From Rachicladosporium sp. CCFEE 5018 (Eukaryota > Ascomycota > Dothideomycetes > Cladosporiales > Cladosporiaceae), in NCBI GenBank assembly GCA_002077045.2, contig KZ111197.1, positions 44,197 through 108,196 on the forward strand: 64,000 nt of DNA, in the 5' to 3' direction. Every line of letters begins with the position of its first letter. Position 1 is the first letter of the stretch. Shown here piece by piece: positions 40,838-50,804 of this stretch. A program made the translations under genes and the position numbers. The notes beneath the pieces were generated by a model. That model was given only the letters and a program-made list of their open reading frames with translations, did not search any database and had not been told where the DNA came from.

Positions 40838-43800
40838 CTATCTGTCGTAGAACGTGAGCAGCTCATCAAAGTCGTGCTCTACGAGATCCGAATCTTCTTT
40901 CCAATGTGCACGCCCGATTTCCTTTCGACGCGCAGCAGCTTGCTGCAGTGCGCTGTTCGCTTCAGCATAATTTCCGTGTCGCGACAAGATCTTGGCCATC
41001 AGGAAGTGAGCACGTGCAATCTCAGGGACGAAGATTGATTCCTTCATCCGCCAAACCTTGAGCGCCTTGTTTAGCAGAGACCTTCGAAAAGCGTAAGTAT
41101 GTCATGGATTTCGAGTGTGTGAGGAGCAATTCTGGACTAGCTCACCGGGCCTGATTGCACTCCCCACGGCGCAGACAGTGCTGCGCGACTCGATACATAA
41201 GATCCGCAGTCTTGTGATTGGCGTTTCCGAGAACAGTCTCGTAATGTGTTAGCGCTCGCCTATGGAGAACCTCGCTGTCTTCCATTCGGCCCTGGTCGTA
41301 GCGCACATTTCCCAAACCGTGCCAGACGCGACCAGTACTGTCGAGAGTCAGTTGGCGGTACAGAACTTCATGCACATCGAACTCGCCGGTATGATTCGGT
41401 GTCATTCACCCCAAATCTAGTCTCACGATCACGTAACAGATCTTCAAATGTGCGTCCAGCGTCCTCCAGATCTCCCATCACCCAGTACGTGAACGCGAGA
41501 TTGGTGCGCGGATTAGTGTCTATGGCAAGCACGGCCTCGGGTAATAGCTTGAACACTTCTATGGACCTCTTGAATGCTGTCACGCCGTTTTGGTGCTGTC
41601 CATTCATTACCCAGGCAATACCTACTTCGTTGTGTGCAACGGCTAGACGGAGGTCCAGGGTGCCAGTTGCTTCGAAAATGCAAAGCCGCAGATCAAGCAG
41701 GATCTTCGTGTGATACAAGCAGCCCTCTGCGTCGTTAGTCTCATTGGTCGCCGCAGCTAAGCCGTAGTGGATGTCTGCTTTGAGCTGTTGTAGTTCCTCC
41801 ATGGATGATGCACTACAAATCGTCAGACCCAAGTCGAAGAACGCCTTACTTTCCTGTGAGTTGCCACGCTCATGTTGCCACCTACATGCGACAGCATGTT
41901 AGAATTTACTTTTTGTGGCTCCTCAGACTCGGGGGGACCTCACCAGCCCGCTTCACACAAAAGAGCAGCAAATTCAGCCTTAGAAACGTCGTCAGGGCGC
42001 ACGCCCGACCCATCATACACCTGTTTCAACCGTAGAGCATGAGGAAACAATGCTTCTCGACTCTTCCTCAACGCAGTATCATGTTTTGTCTCAAGAGAAG
42101 TCCGTCCCCATGCCGCCAGGAGGAGTCGCACAGCTGTAGCAAATATGAGAGGCAAGTGAACTCGGGAGGTCTTTGCCCGTATCGAATCCTGCAACACGCG
42201 ATGGATCCAGAGCGCTCCCGACTTCTCGTTACGCGTTATCAGCGATCTTCGGAGAAGATCGCCGCGAGCAGCCGTGTACGCCCGTTTCGTCTCAGGGAAG
42301 CCGGGAAGGTGCATTTCTTTGGGTATGTCGCAGGTCAGAATCCGCTCCTCGATGCTATCAGGATCAAGGAGCATCAGTACTTCCAAGAGAGTCTTCGCTG
42401 GGACGCCAAGTAACTCGACAGCCCATATGGACGAAATGTTCCCCCTTGATGCAGGCAAAGAGATCTCGGCTTCATATGAGTAAAGCCCTTCGCGCTCACT
42501 CTCGTCGTCGTATTGTTCCAAGAAATCAGCGTAGGTAAGACACTCTTCCCTAATGACGGCTGCCATCTGACAAATTGCTAAAGGGAGTCCTCCGAGCTTC
42601 TCTGCAATCACAAAGGCCTTCTCGGGTTCCGATCGAGCACATGACAATTTCTGAACTAATGCTGCGCCATCCTCTCTTTCGAATGGTGCCAGAGGAACAA
42701 CGGCAGATGCGATAGTTGGGGTTGTTCTGGCAAGAGGATCGCGACTAGTCACAAGGATCGAACCACTTCCAGACACTGGCCAATAGTCTTGTAAGATATC
42801 TGGCTTGTCAGCATTGTCGAATATTAGTAGCCATGTGGGCTCGCTTTGGCCGACGACGTCTTGTTCCACATCGAGGACCACTTTGGGGTTCGTGAGCCAG
42901 CCCATCACTAGCTCGCGGCTGATGACCGGACTTTGTCTTTCCGACGAATCTTCCAGGCCTAGAGCCGAAGCAATACGAACAAAGTCTGCGAGGGGTGAGG
43001 TGAATGCTGACACCAAAGACGTGAGTACTCTCACCTTGCTCGAGTTTGACTGACTCGTCTGCACGGACCCAAAAGACGGCATCGAATTTCGCTCGGCGGC
43101 TGAAAGCATATTCGATGGCAATAGACGTCTTTCCCAGCCCCCCCATACCACACAAGACGACATGCCGGGATTTGCGTAGTTCAGAGGAGAAGCACGCATC
43201 TAGTGGAAGCAGATTGTCGTCCAGGGTCCTCAGGATGGTCTCTCGTCCGATGAAATCCTTATTCCTAACCATAGTCTCGACCACGAAGCAAGGCAGATTC
43301 GCAGATATCCTTTGTTGTGCGGTACCTATCGCAGGTAGTACGTCCCATTGGGCATCGAGTGGGAGGGATCCTGCCTGCGCTTCCGCGGTCCCGGACCTGG
43401 GACCGGACCCAGAACCGGACGCAGAGGGATGCAGTAGATCAGCTGAAGGAGTGGCATTTGATGGGGTCTCACTCGTCAACACTTATAGAACTTAGTGAGT
43501 GCTTGAGGGATTACATAATGTACCCGAACCTTACCAAGTTTCGTCATGTCCCAGGAAGATAGGCTGGTCCCGGTCAAGTGCGGCGATTCTGGCAGTTGAG
43601 CTACGATCACGCATTAATAGTGACCGAGTGGCCTGGTGATGGACCATTCTCTTACCTGACTGAAGGTGGTGCTCAACATCGAGACGCGCTGTCATGCTCA
43701 GTACGAACTGAAACCACGTGCGCATGCGATGATCCGGTCGTCTCGGCTGCTCTTCAAGAAGCTTGCACAAGTCATCATGGTTGCCGGCTAGGCTGTAGCA

Positions 43801-44734
43801 CTGCTCATGTCCAGTCATGGTTCTCGCAAGTCTCTCATCTACAAGCTTTAGGCTCAATTAGACGAAATTCAGATTCGGGATGGTGTATACGAACGTGTAC
43901 ATCCTTCCATGTCTTCACATTGAAGGTCATCTTGCTTCTCCCTTCGGTTCGGCCAATACGGACTTTGGTGGTCTCATTTTCGTACAAGGAGAGGATCTCG
44001 ATCCGTAGCTGGGTGTCTTGGAAAAGCTGTGAGGTCATTGAGAGGCGCCGTAATTCCTCCAAGCGTGTTGATGCCTGCTTGACTACGACACCATTCGGCA
44101 CAGATCTCAGTATACCCAGAACACTCTCCGCAAGGAGTTCAGGATCTGCTGCACTGTGCGGGGCTCCGAGGAACACGACGCCAAGAAGCGCATGGAGGAG
44201 AGATGTGTATTGATGACTCTGCGCGTTTGCTTTCCCTAACGCCTGTTCAGAGTCAGTATGCTACTTCGTGGCCTAGCTGAATTCCTTACTGACCTGCTTG
44301 AGAATGATTGACCCGAGGCTGTGACACATGAACAATAGGGGGCGTTTGTTCTGCTCGATGGCTTAGCAGGGTACTTGCGTGCGGTGGCAGTTGCCTCACA
44401 GCATGCTTTTGTAGGTGAAGCGACAGAACTTCTAGGAGTACATCTGCTTGCTCCGAAAAGGTGTCGAGCACGACTTCATCATTCGCAGCAATGGGATGAT
44501 CGAAGGCTAGCATGCGGACTTTCGAATCAGTTGTAGCTAGGAACTCGCGCCACCACGGCGTGATGATAGCCCAGCGCTCAACCGGTGAGGTGCCAATGCC
44601 AGCGATCATTATGAGACTGCGTCATGGATCAGTGTTGCGAGATATGGATCTGAACAGCTCTCTATGACATACTCAATCTCGGAGTCGGCCTGCGCGTCCC
44701 CAACGACACGCAGGTCACGGTGAGGTAAGGTCAT
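40838..44734 (-). CDS. NLR-type STAND protein: SesB-like hydrolase, NB-ARC, TPR
   Basis: A multi-exon gene for a fungal NLR-like receptor of non-self recognition or cell death. Start at 44734 (MTLPHRDLRVVGDA). The N-terminal alpha/beta-hydrolase part shows DLIMIAGIGTSP, LLFMCHSLGSIILKQ (nucleophile elbow, Ser) and VVFLGAPH. The NTPase part has FIGRE, Walker A CGMGGLGKTS, Walker B TWLLIFDNAD, ILVTSRDP and GLPLAI. The C-terminus has TPR-like helices, e.g. EVLHRRALTHYETVLG and MAKILSRHGNYAEANSALQQA, ending at the TAG of 40838-40840. About ten introns keep the domains in frame; one (41386-41338) uses a GC donor. Between about 43770 and 43690 the best family match is one frame off on both sides, so two compensating indels are possible. 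Whether it is active is unknown. Confidence 0.85.
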
Positions 44735-45405
44735 CTTGTTCTCGACATTTGCCGCCTTTCAGGCTTTCGCACAAGTGTAAGGTCGAGAAAGCGGCGTAGT
44801 CCAGCAACATTTGCTTCAACTGCTGAAGCGCGTCGCACAGTGTGCGCTGGCAGGGCTGGGATCGGCGGTAGATCTGACCGGTCAGTGTGAATGCCTGGCT
44901 GCATGATGACCTGGAGCCAATCATGCCCATGGGTCATGTGCGCAGCGCCGTGCAGAGGCCAGCGCCGACTGGGCGCATTCATTGATGGGCCCTTAGGGAG
45001 CGGGGGATCGCCCATCAAGTGAGCCTTGGCGTCTGCGGTACGTGAGTCTTATCGCATGCGCTCTGAACGTTGAAGGAACATGCGATGACGGCTGGTCATT
45101 TGCAACATGGAGATGGTTATAAGCACAGAGCAGCAGCTTGCCCAGAGTCAGAGGCGCAGGCCGTGTTCTCGCCCGATCGCCATGCCAGCCACGAACGCCC
45201 ACGGCATCAGAGGCTCGCTAAATCCTGCGCTTTACTATGGAGACAAGGCTGGCAGGCGTCTTTCCCAGCCAGATCTCATGCAGCCTCGATCCTGCCGCCC
45301 AGGTGGACAGTACTGCCTTCTTCCATTGTTTATGATGTTTGCTGAGCGCTGCAGTGGAACGTCAGGCAATCTGTGAAACAGGTTTAAGATAGGTTTACTG
45401 CTATC
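44735..45405. other. Divergent promoter region
   Basis: Between the NLR gene (minus) and the SET gene (plus). The upstream part of the SET gene may lie here, but I could not connect an exon: an open frame at 45107-45376 has no SET motif. Confidence 0.35.
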
Positions 45406-46171
45406 ATGGATCGTGGAAATCCGGCACATAGCCAAGAGGAAACCGCCAGTCTGCGACCGCGCGCGCCACGAGGCGAGTATGATGACCTCCAAACGCTGTT
45501 CCTTCGCATCTGACGATTGGCAGGTGTTCCTCTGACAGGGAAGCAGTATGCAGAAGCTGTAGACGAATTTTCGAAGCTCGAGACCACGCACTCTCTCTTT
45601 GCTGGCACGCAATTCGAGAACCTGGCTAAGTATATTCGCCGTCCAAACGAGGCGTGTGCACCAGATGCAAGCGGCCTCATGGTGCCGGCTCTTGCCACTG
45701 AGGAACCCTTCAAATTCATCACAATACGCGACCTGAATCCAGAGTTGGACGCGACGGCGCCCGGCTGCACTCGAAGTACTGGGCTGCTTATAAGACTGGC
45801 GCAGGTGGATCTAGACAAGCAGTGCTCCTGGATCTCTCTCACGCATCTGCGGATGATCGAAACTTCTCGATCCTCTTCCCTGTGATCGACAGCGCGAACC
45901 ACACAGTCGATTCGAAGGTGGATTGGACATTTGACCCGGGACGCTTCAGTCTTGCTACTGTAGACTCGATACAAGCTGGTGTAGAGGTCAATAATAACTA
46001 TGGTCCAAAGGGCAATGATGAGCTATTGCTAGGCTATGGCTTCTGCATCCCTGACAACCCGAACGACACCGTTATGCTTACACTCAAAGCCCCGAGTGAA
46101 GAGCTGCAGAGTCATCTGCGCTCGTCGCATGCTGGCTACTTCGATGCTTCGAAGCAATGGGACAGTGAAAA
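45406..46171 (+). pseudogene. SET-domain lysine methyltransferase fragment, broken and cut by gap
   Basis: The frame from ATG 45406 reads EYDDLQTLFLRI, TGA at 45511-45513, then LAGVPLTGKQYAEAVDEF in the same frame; CGA to TGA would explain the stop. A further 1-nt loss within about 45757-45766 is needed to pass from LNPELDATAPG to RLHSKYWAAYKTG. After it the SET-fold end is clear: FPVIDSANHTVDSKVDWTF, then NNYGPKGNDELLLGYGFC (the AdoMet/active-site Tyr block of SETD3/RKM-type enzymes). The sequence ends at the N run and the 3' part is missing. The canonical N-terminal SET start is not found upstream. Either a decayed gene or one damaged by poor sequence next to the gap. Confidence 0.65.
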
Positions 46172-46271
46172 NNNNNNNNNNNNNNNNNNNNNNNNNNNNN
46201 NNNNNNNNNNNNNNNNNNNNNNNNNNNNNNNNNNNNNNNNNNNNNNNNNNNNNNNNNNNNNNNNNNNNNNN
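46172..46271. other. Scaffold gap of 100 N
   Basis: Placeholder gap between the SET gene and the Gly-rich tract of RdRP copy 2. Unlike the first gap, the flanks do not match each other, so real sequence is missing: the SET 3' end and the last 200 or so codons of the RdRP. Order and orientation across it are not proven by the sequence. Confidence 0.95.
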
Positions 46272-46453
46272 GCTACCACCTCCGCTCCCAGCGCCACTCC
46301 CGCCACCGCCACTTGAATCTCCACCACTTCCATCTCCACCACCTCCATCTCCACTACTTCCACCTCCCCCAATTGCGCCGCTATCACTCCCTCCGCCGCC
46401 GTTCCCACCACCTCCACCACCTCCACCTCCTCCACCAGAACCCCGCTTGTTCG
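46272..46453 (-). repeat. Gly-rich minisatellite in RdRP copy 2
   Basis: Same degenerate GGT/GGA units as at 30452-30633, with one base different over the tract. It borders the gap directly. Confidence 0.75.
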
Positions 46454-49400
46454 CAATCTCCCCCATCTCCCTCCGAAACATCCAAGGAAAACTCATAAAC
46501 GGCATATTCTCCGCCGTCTGCCTCACATTCCGCACCAACATCCCACCCCTCACACTCCTCTCCCTGACCCTACGATTAGCCTCGCCAACCTCCTCCGCAG
46601 TAACAACATACATCCCCGCGACCCACGGCCCCAGAACCTCCCACTTCCTCTCGTGTTTCGTCGTCCCGGCTTTCTCATAGCAAAGCTCTTTAAATGTGTT
46701 ATTGAGAGTTGCCACGGTTTCGCCCAGCTCTTCGGCGATCTTGTAGTCGCGCGACTCGTGATTGTGGTCCAGCACAAAAGTTGTCCAGACTTCGAATTCG
46801 GAGGCTATGCCGTGTAGGGTCATGATGCGGCGGAGGGATTCGTCGTAGAGGATTTTGACTTCGCGGACGGAGGCGAGGAGAGAGTCGGGGAGCTCGTAGG
46901 CTGTGAGGATGCGGGTGTCGAAGGGGTTGTCCCAGGCTGGGACGAAGGGCACGCGGTCGACTTCATCGTACAGCTTGCCGAGGATCTTACGAGAGCGGTA
47001 AGATCTCTTGTCCTTCTTCTCGGCCCAGTGCGGCCAGGATGTGACGCGGAGATGCTTCGGGAACTCAGCTGGGATGCCTGTCTTCGCGTAGTCGACGGCT
47101 TTCGAATGCAGAGCTGCGAGCTCTATGCAGTTCTCGTGCTTGATGCCGTCTTCCTCTTTGTCGGCCCAGTAGCGATGGGCAGTAGCGATGCGGGAAAGAG
47201 TGTCGTTCTTCATGTGAGTGACGAAGAAGGACGTCATGTCTTCTACAGTCACTGGACCGTCTGCGACGACTGGAGGTGGGGCGGCGTAGTCCATGGGTGC
47301 ATGGTTCCACTCATTGGGCAGGAGCGCAGGATCCCATATCACGAGGTAGTCGTCGCCGTCCAGATCGCCACCGGAGCACATGCTGGCAATGTCGCAATCG
47401 CCAGTCTGAGGGAGGACCACGCAGTCTCTGAGGTGGCGGAGCTCGGGCTTGTCGACTGCGAGGACGACTCGGATATCGCCTGGGTGTAGGGATGGGTTGC
47501 GAGCGAGGATGCAGACGCCTGTGATGACCTTGAATTTGCCCTTTGCTTTTGCCTTAGGGTCAGAGATCTGCATGAAGATCTGCGGCAGCTGACTCTCATC
47601 GTGACAATCTGCGGGCGTGTTGTTGCTGTGTCCTTTGAGCAGACCTGTCTCGTCAACAACACCAAGGATGAATGCACCTTGCTCAACGAATATCTTCGCC
47701 TTCTCCTTGAGGTGCTTCGTTGACCAGGATCTCCATAGCCTCAGAATCGACATCGTGAAAGGATCCTCGCATTGCATGAAGCCATCGACGATCATGGATG
47801 CAATTGTGACTGTGGTCTGATTGAGGTCGATATTGCGCGACAACAGTCCAAGGACCATCACTTCGTCCGTCATAGCCAGCTCGAGATCTGACAGCATGTT
47901 GCGCAGCATCGTGATAAGTGTGTAGTCCGTTACTCCGAGCGCCGACAACACAAGCACAATCTGCTGATTGAGGTACGCAGTCGAGAACTGCGAGATGCGA
48001 CAGATCTCCAAGCCATTGTAGTCTGCAGGGAACTTCTCTTGACTTGGGCGAATCTGGATCTTCTTGCCCATCAGTGAAGGATCGACCGCCAGCACACCCT
48101 TGCATCCACCGAGGCGGAACTGAAACACTGATGCACACTCTTCTCTGGAGTCCGGCAGTCCCATCTCGCGACATGTCATCATCGCGAGGAACGGCGAAAT
48201 CTTGCCAACCCCGTCGGTGAAGCAGAAGCCGTTGCGCTTGATGTCCGGGATACGCTCGATCGGTCCGGTGTTCAGCATCGCGCGTGTCGTCGAAAAGCAC
48301 TGTCCAACCCGCGAAGCGTACTTCGCCACGACTTTGATATCATTGAAGTCGCCCATCCAAGCGCGAATTTTGGCAGAGGTAAGGTTCCCAGTGGGAGCAA
48401 AGAAGTATGCGCCAGCTTCGCGGAACTGCGAGTTGCCGTATGCCAGGAACTCGTAATGACGGTCGCCAACAACGATGCCGCTTGTCATCGTCCGTCTGAT
48501 ACGCTCGAAGAGCTCGTCGCTCCTGTCATCGTCGAAGGACATGATGATGCCTTTGTACGATTCGTCGCGAAATTTGACACGGAGGAAACGGTCTGCGTGC
48601 TGGCTGTACTGCCGAATGACGCGATTTGATGTGTCGAGCGAGGGGCTGTTGAAGTAGATGGTTGTTGGCGTGATGGTGGCGGTCCGTACGATGGTGCAGT
48701 AGGATGGCATCTTGCGGCGTGGCATGCTGCCCTGCATTCTGAAAATGTCCATGGGATTGACGATACGCTGTTTCAGCTCGGCGACCTTTTCTAAAAGTCT
48801 CATCGCTCTGTCAGCTCCCAGTTCTGCCAGCTTGAGACCGAATGACGGGTGCAGGCTGACTTCGTGAAGGTAGCCCTGGCTGACACACACTTCGAGCTGA
48901 TATCGAACCGTGAACGGAAGAAAGACTTTGCCGGCAGAGTAGTCGTCCAATGCCGACAGAGCACTTCCGCTGTCATTGCTCGCATCTCGCGTGTTGCCAA
49001 GCCAAGTCCATAGCGAGTGAGGTGGTCGGGGGATGCTCTGAATGGGCTTGAGCTGCACGGCGATGTTGTGGTCTCGCAATGCGGACCTGAGGTGTTTGAT
49101 GCTTGTTTCCGTCACTCCCTGGTCACACACGAAACGATATGTGAGCCATCTGCCAATGTCGACCAATGCGTCGTCGGTCTGTAGTTCGGTATGCTGGCTC
49201 GAGCCTACAGATCGATTGCTGCTTAGAGAAGTCTGGCGATACCAGGTCTGCCACTCACTCCACACCTTGTCTTTGGCATTCATCGTCCTTGCGACGTCGT
49301 GTGTTTTGCGGAACGCGAGTGGTGGCGCATTGAGCATGATGATGAACGATAACGAATCATCGTCGTCACGATCCTCGAGAACGTGACGAACCTGCGAGAT

Positions 49401-50210
49401 TGGTATCTCGAACTTGAAGTTTTGTTTGGCGTGACTCAACGTTCCAGGATCCTCTAGCAGCGTGCTGAAGCAGAAGTCTATGGTACCGCGCTCTTTGTTG
49501 AGTACAAGGTTGATGCAAGACTCTCGTATGTCGCTCTTGTCGACGGTCTCCATTTCCATCATCTCATGCTCATTGAGCATGACACCGAATGCCAGCCTCA
49601 TACCCGAGATCTTGATCTCCCCGGGGTACCGACCGTCTCCTCGGCCGTACCATTGCGGGTCCCGTCCGTCGTCTTGACGAATGCGCATGTGCTGACGTCC
49701 GCCAACACTGATTTCCCCATCCAAGCCGTCACGTACCCACATCGGAGTAGGTACAGGCACGCTGAAACGAACGAACGCTGAGCCTTGGCCTTGTCTGGAG
49801 GTGTCCATGTCGATACGGGTCGGCTGGGCGCCGAACCCAACGAGCATTTGATGGACATTGTTGAGTGTCCAGTCTAGGGGAAGATTGCGGAGTGTAGCTG
49901 CAAGATCGTGAGTTCGCTGTGGAGAGCAGTCTGTCATCTGCTGCTGACGGGCGAGGGGAGGTCTTGTGTTGGTACGTTGCTGCTGGCGACGCTTAACATA
50001 TGTGGAAGTCATCAGAGCTGAAGATGCTTCGCGAGTCGACCCTGGCATCGACCAGGCAGCTTGTCGCTGCGTCTTCTGATGCTGTCTCGGCGATCTTCTG
50101 GCTGGGGACCCGGTATTGGGATTGTTCGTGCGCCTCTTCTGATGAAGTCGCTTCGGTGGTGATGGTGTACGAGTACTGTCCGAAATGCTCGGATTGTACT
50201 CGCCGGTCAT
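46272..50210 (-). CDS. RNA-dependent RNA polymerase, copy 2 (C-terminus missing)
   Basis: Paralogue of the gene at 29717-34387. Start ATG at 50210-50208, equivalent to copy 1. About 1313 codons remain without a stop or frameshift before the frame runs into the N gap inside the Gly/Ser tract. The catalytic CSGGDLDGDDY is unchanged (Asp at 949, 951, 953, one residue shifted because of an extra Arg near residue 27). Differences from copy 1 concentrate in the N-terminal 450 residues; the region from GKISPF to the catalytic loop is nearly identical at protein level while many codons differ silently. That pattern means both copies have been under purifying selection. The Ser/Thr-rich tail seen in copy 1 is absent only because of the gap. 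Confidence 0.92.
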
Positions 50211-50804
50211 GGTGGCCAAACTCTCAGACTGTAATCTTGGTTCCCCTTCAATGCTGATCGTCTTCGTCAGAGTATTCGAAGTTCTTGTGGCGCTGGCTAC
50301 TGGAACTGGGCGCTCTGGAAATAGCACCTGCTCGAATACCCTGTCACCTCTTCAATCTGAGTGATCTCAAGATCTCAGAGCCACGGGCAAAAGTTCGAAG
50401 AGTCCGCCAGGTTCAGTGTCGTGGTCGTTGGTGTGACGCAGTCAAAGAGTCGGCGGTCACACAAAGTCGTTCTCCCTGTCGATCAGCACGTGAAAGTCCA
50501 TGGCATGTGTCTATGGAGTGAATGTATATTCTATCATGTGATTTAGGGAAAGGAAAAGTGAAGTTGTGTCTTCTTGATGGGAGTTGGGATGGCGACTTTG
50601 TTTGCACCTGCCTCCATAGACACCTACCTAGTCAAGCAAGCGCGGTGCAGGCATCCGCGTGCTTGCCATGTGAGACGTGAGTCCAAGCTGCGACGTGATG
50701 AGTTGCGATACATGTCAAATCGGTATGCAAGAAACAGAAGTAATGGGATTCGTATACTCATGGTCTCGTCATGTCCCAATCCTCACTTCAGTCCCGATCA
50801 TGCC
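50211..50804. other. RdRP copy 2 promoter / coiled-coil copy 2 terminator
   Basis: Homologous to 34388-34961 over most of its length. The 100 bases next to the RdRP start are not shared, so the two RdRP genes may have different proximal promoters or leaders. The open frame continues upstream of the ATG to about 50327 but without another ATG. Confidence 0.55.

Noticed and set aside
46029..46271. Extension of RdRP copy 2 across the N run into minus-strand SET sequence
   Set aside because: The frame only continues because N was read as unknown residues; the left part is the shadow of the SET gene.
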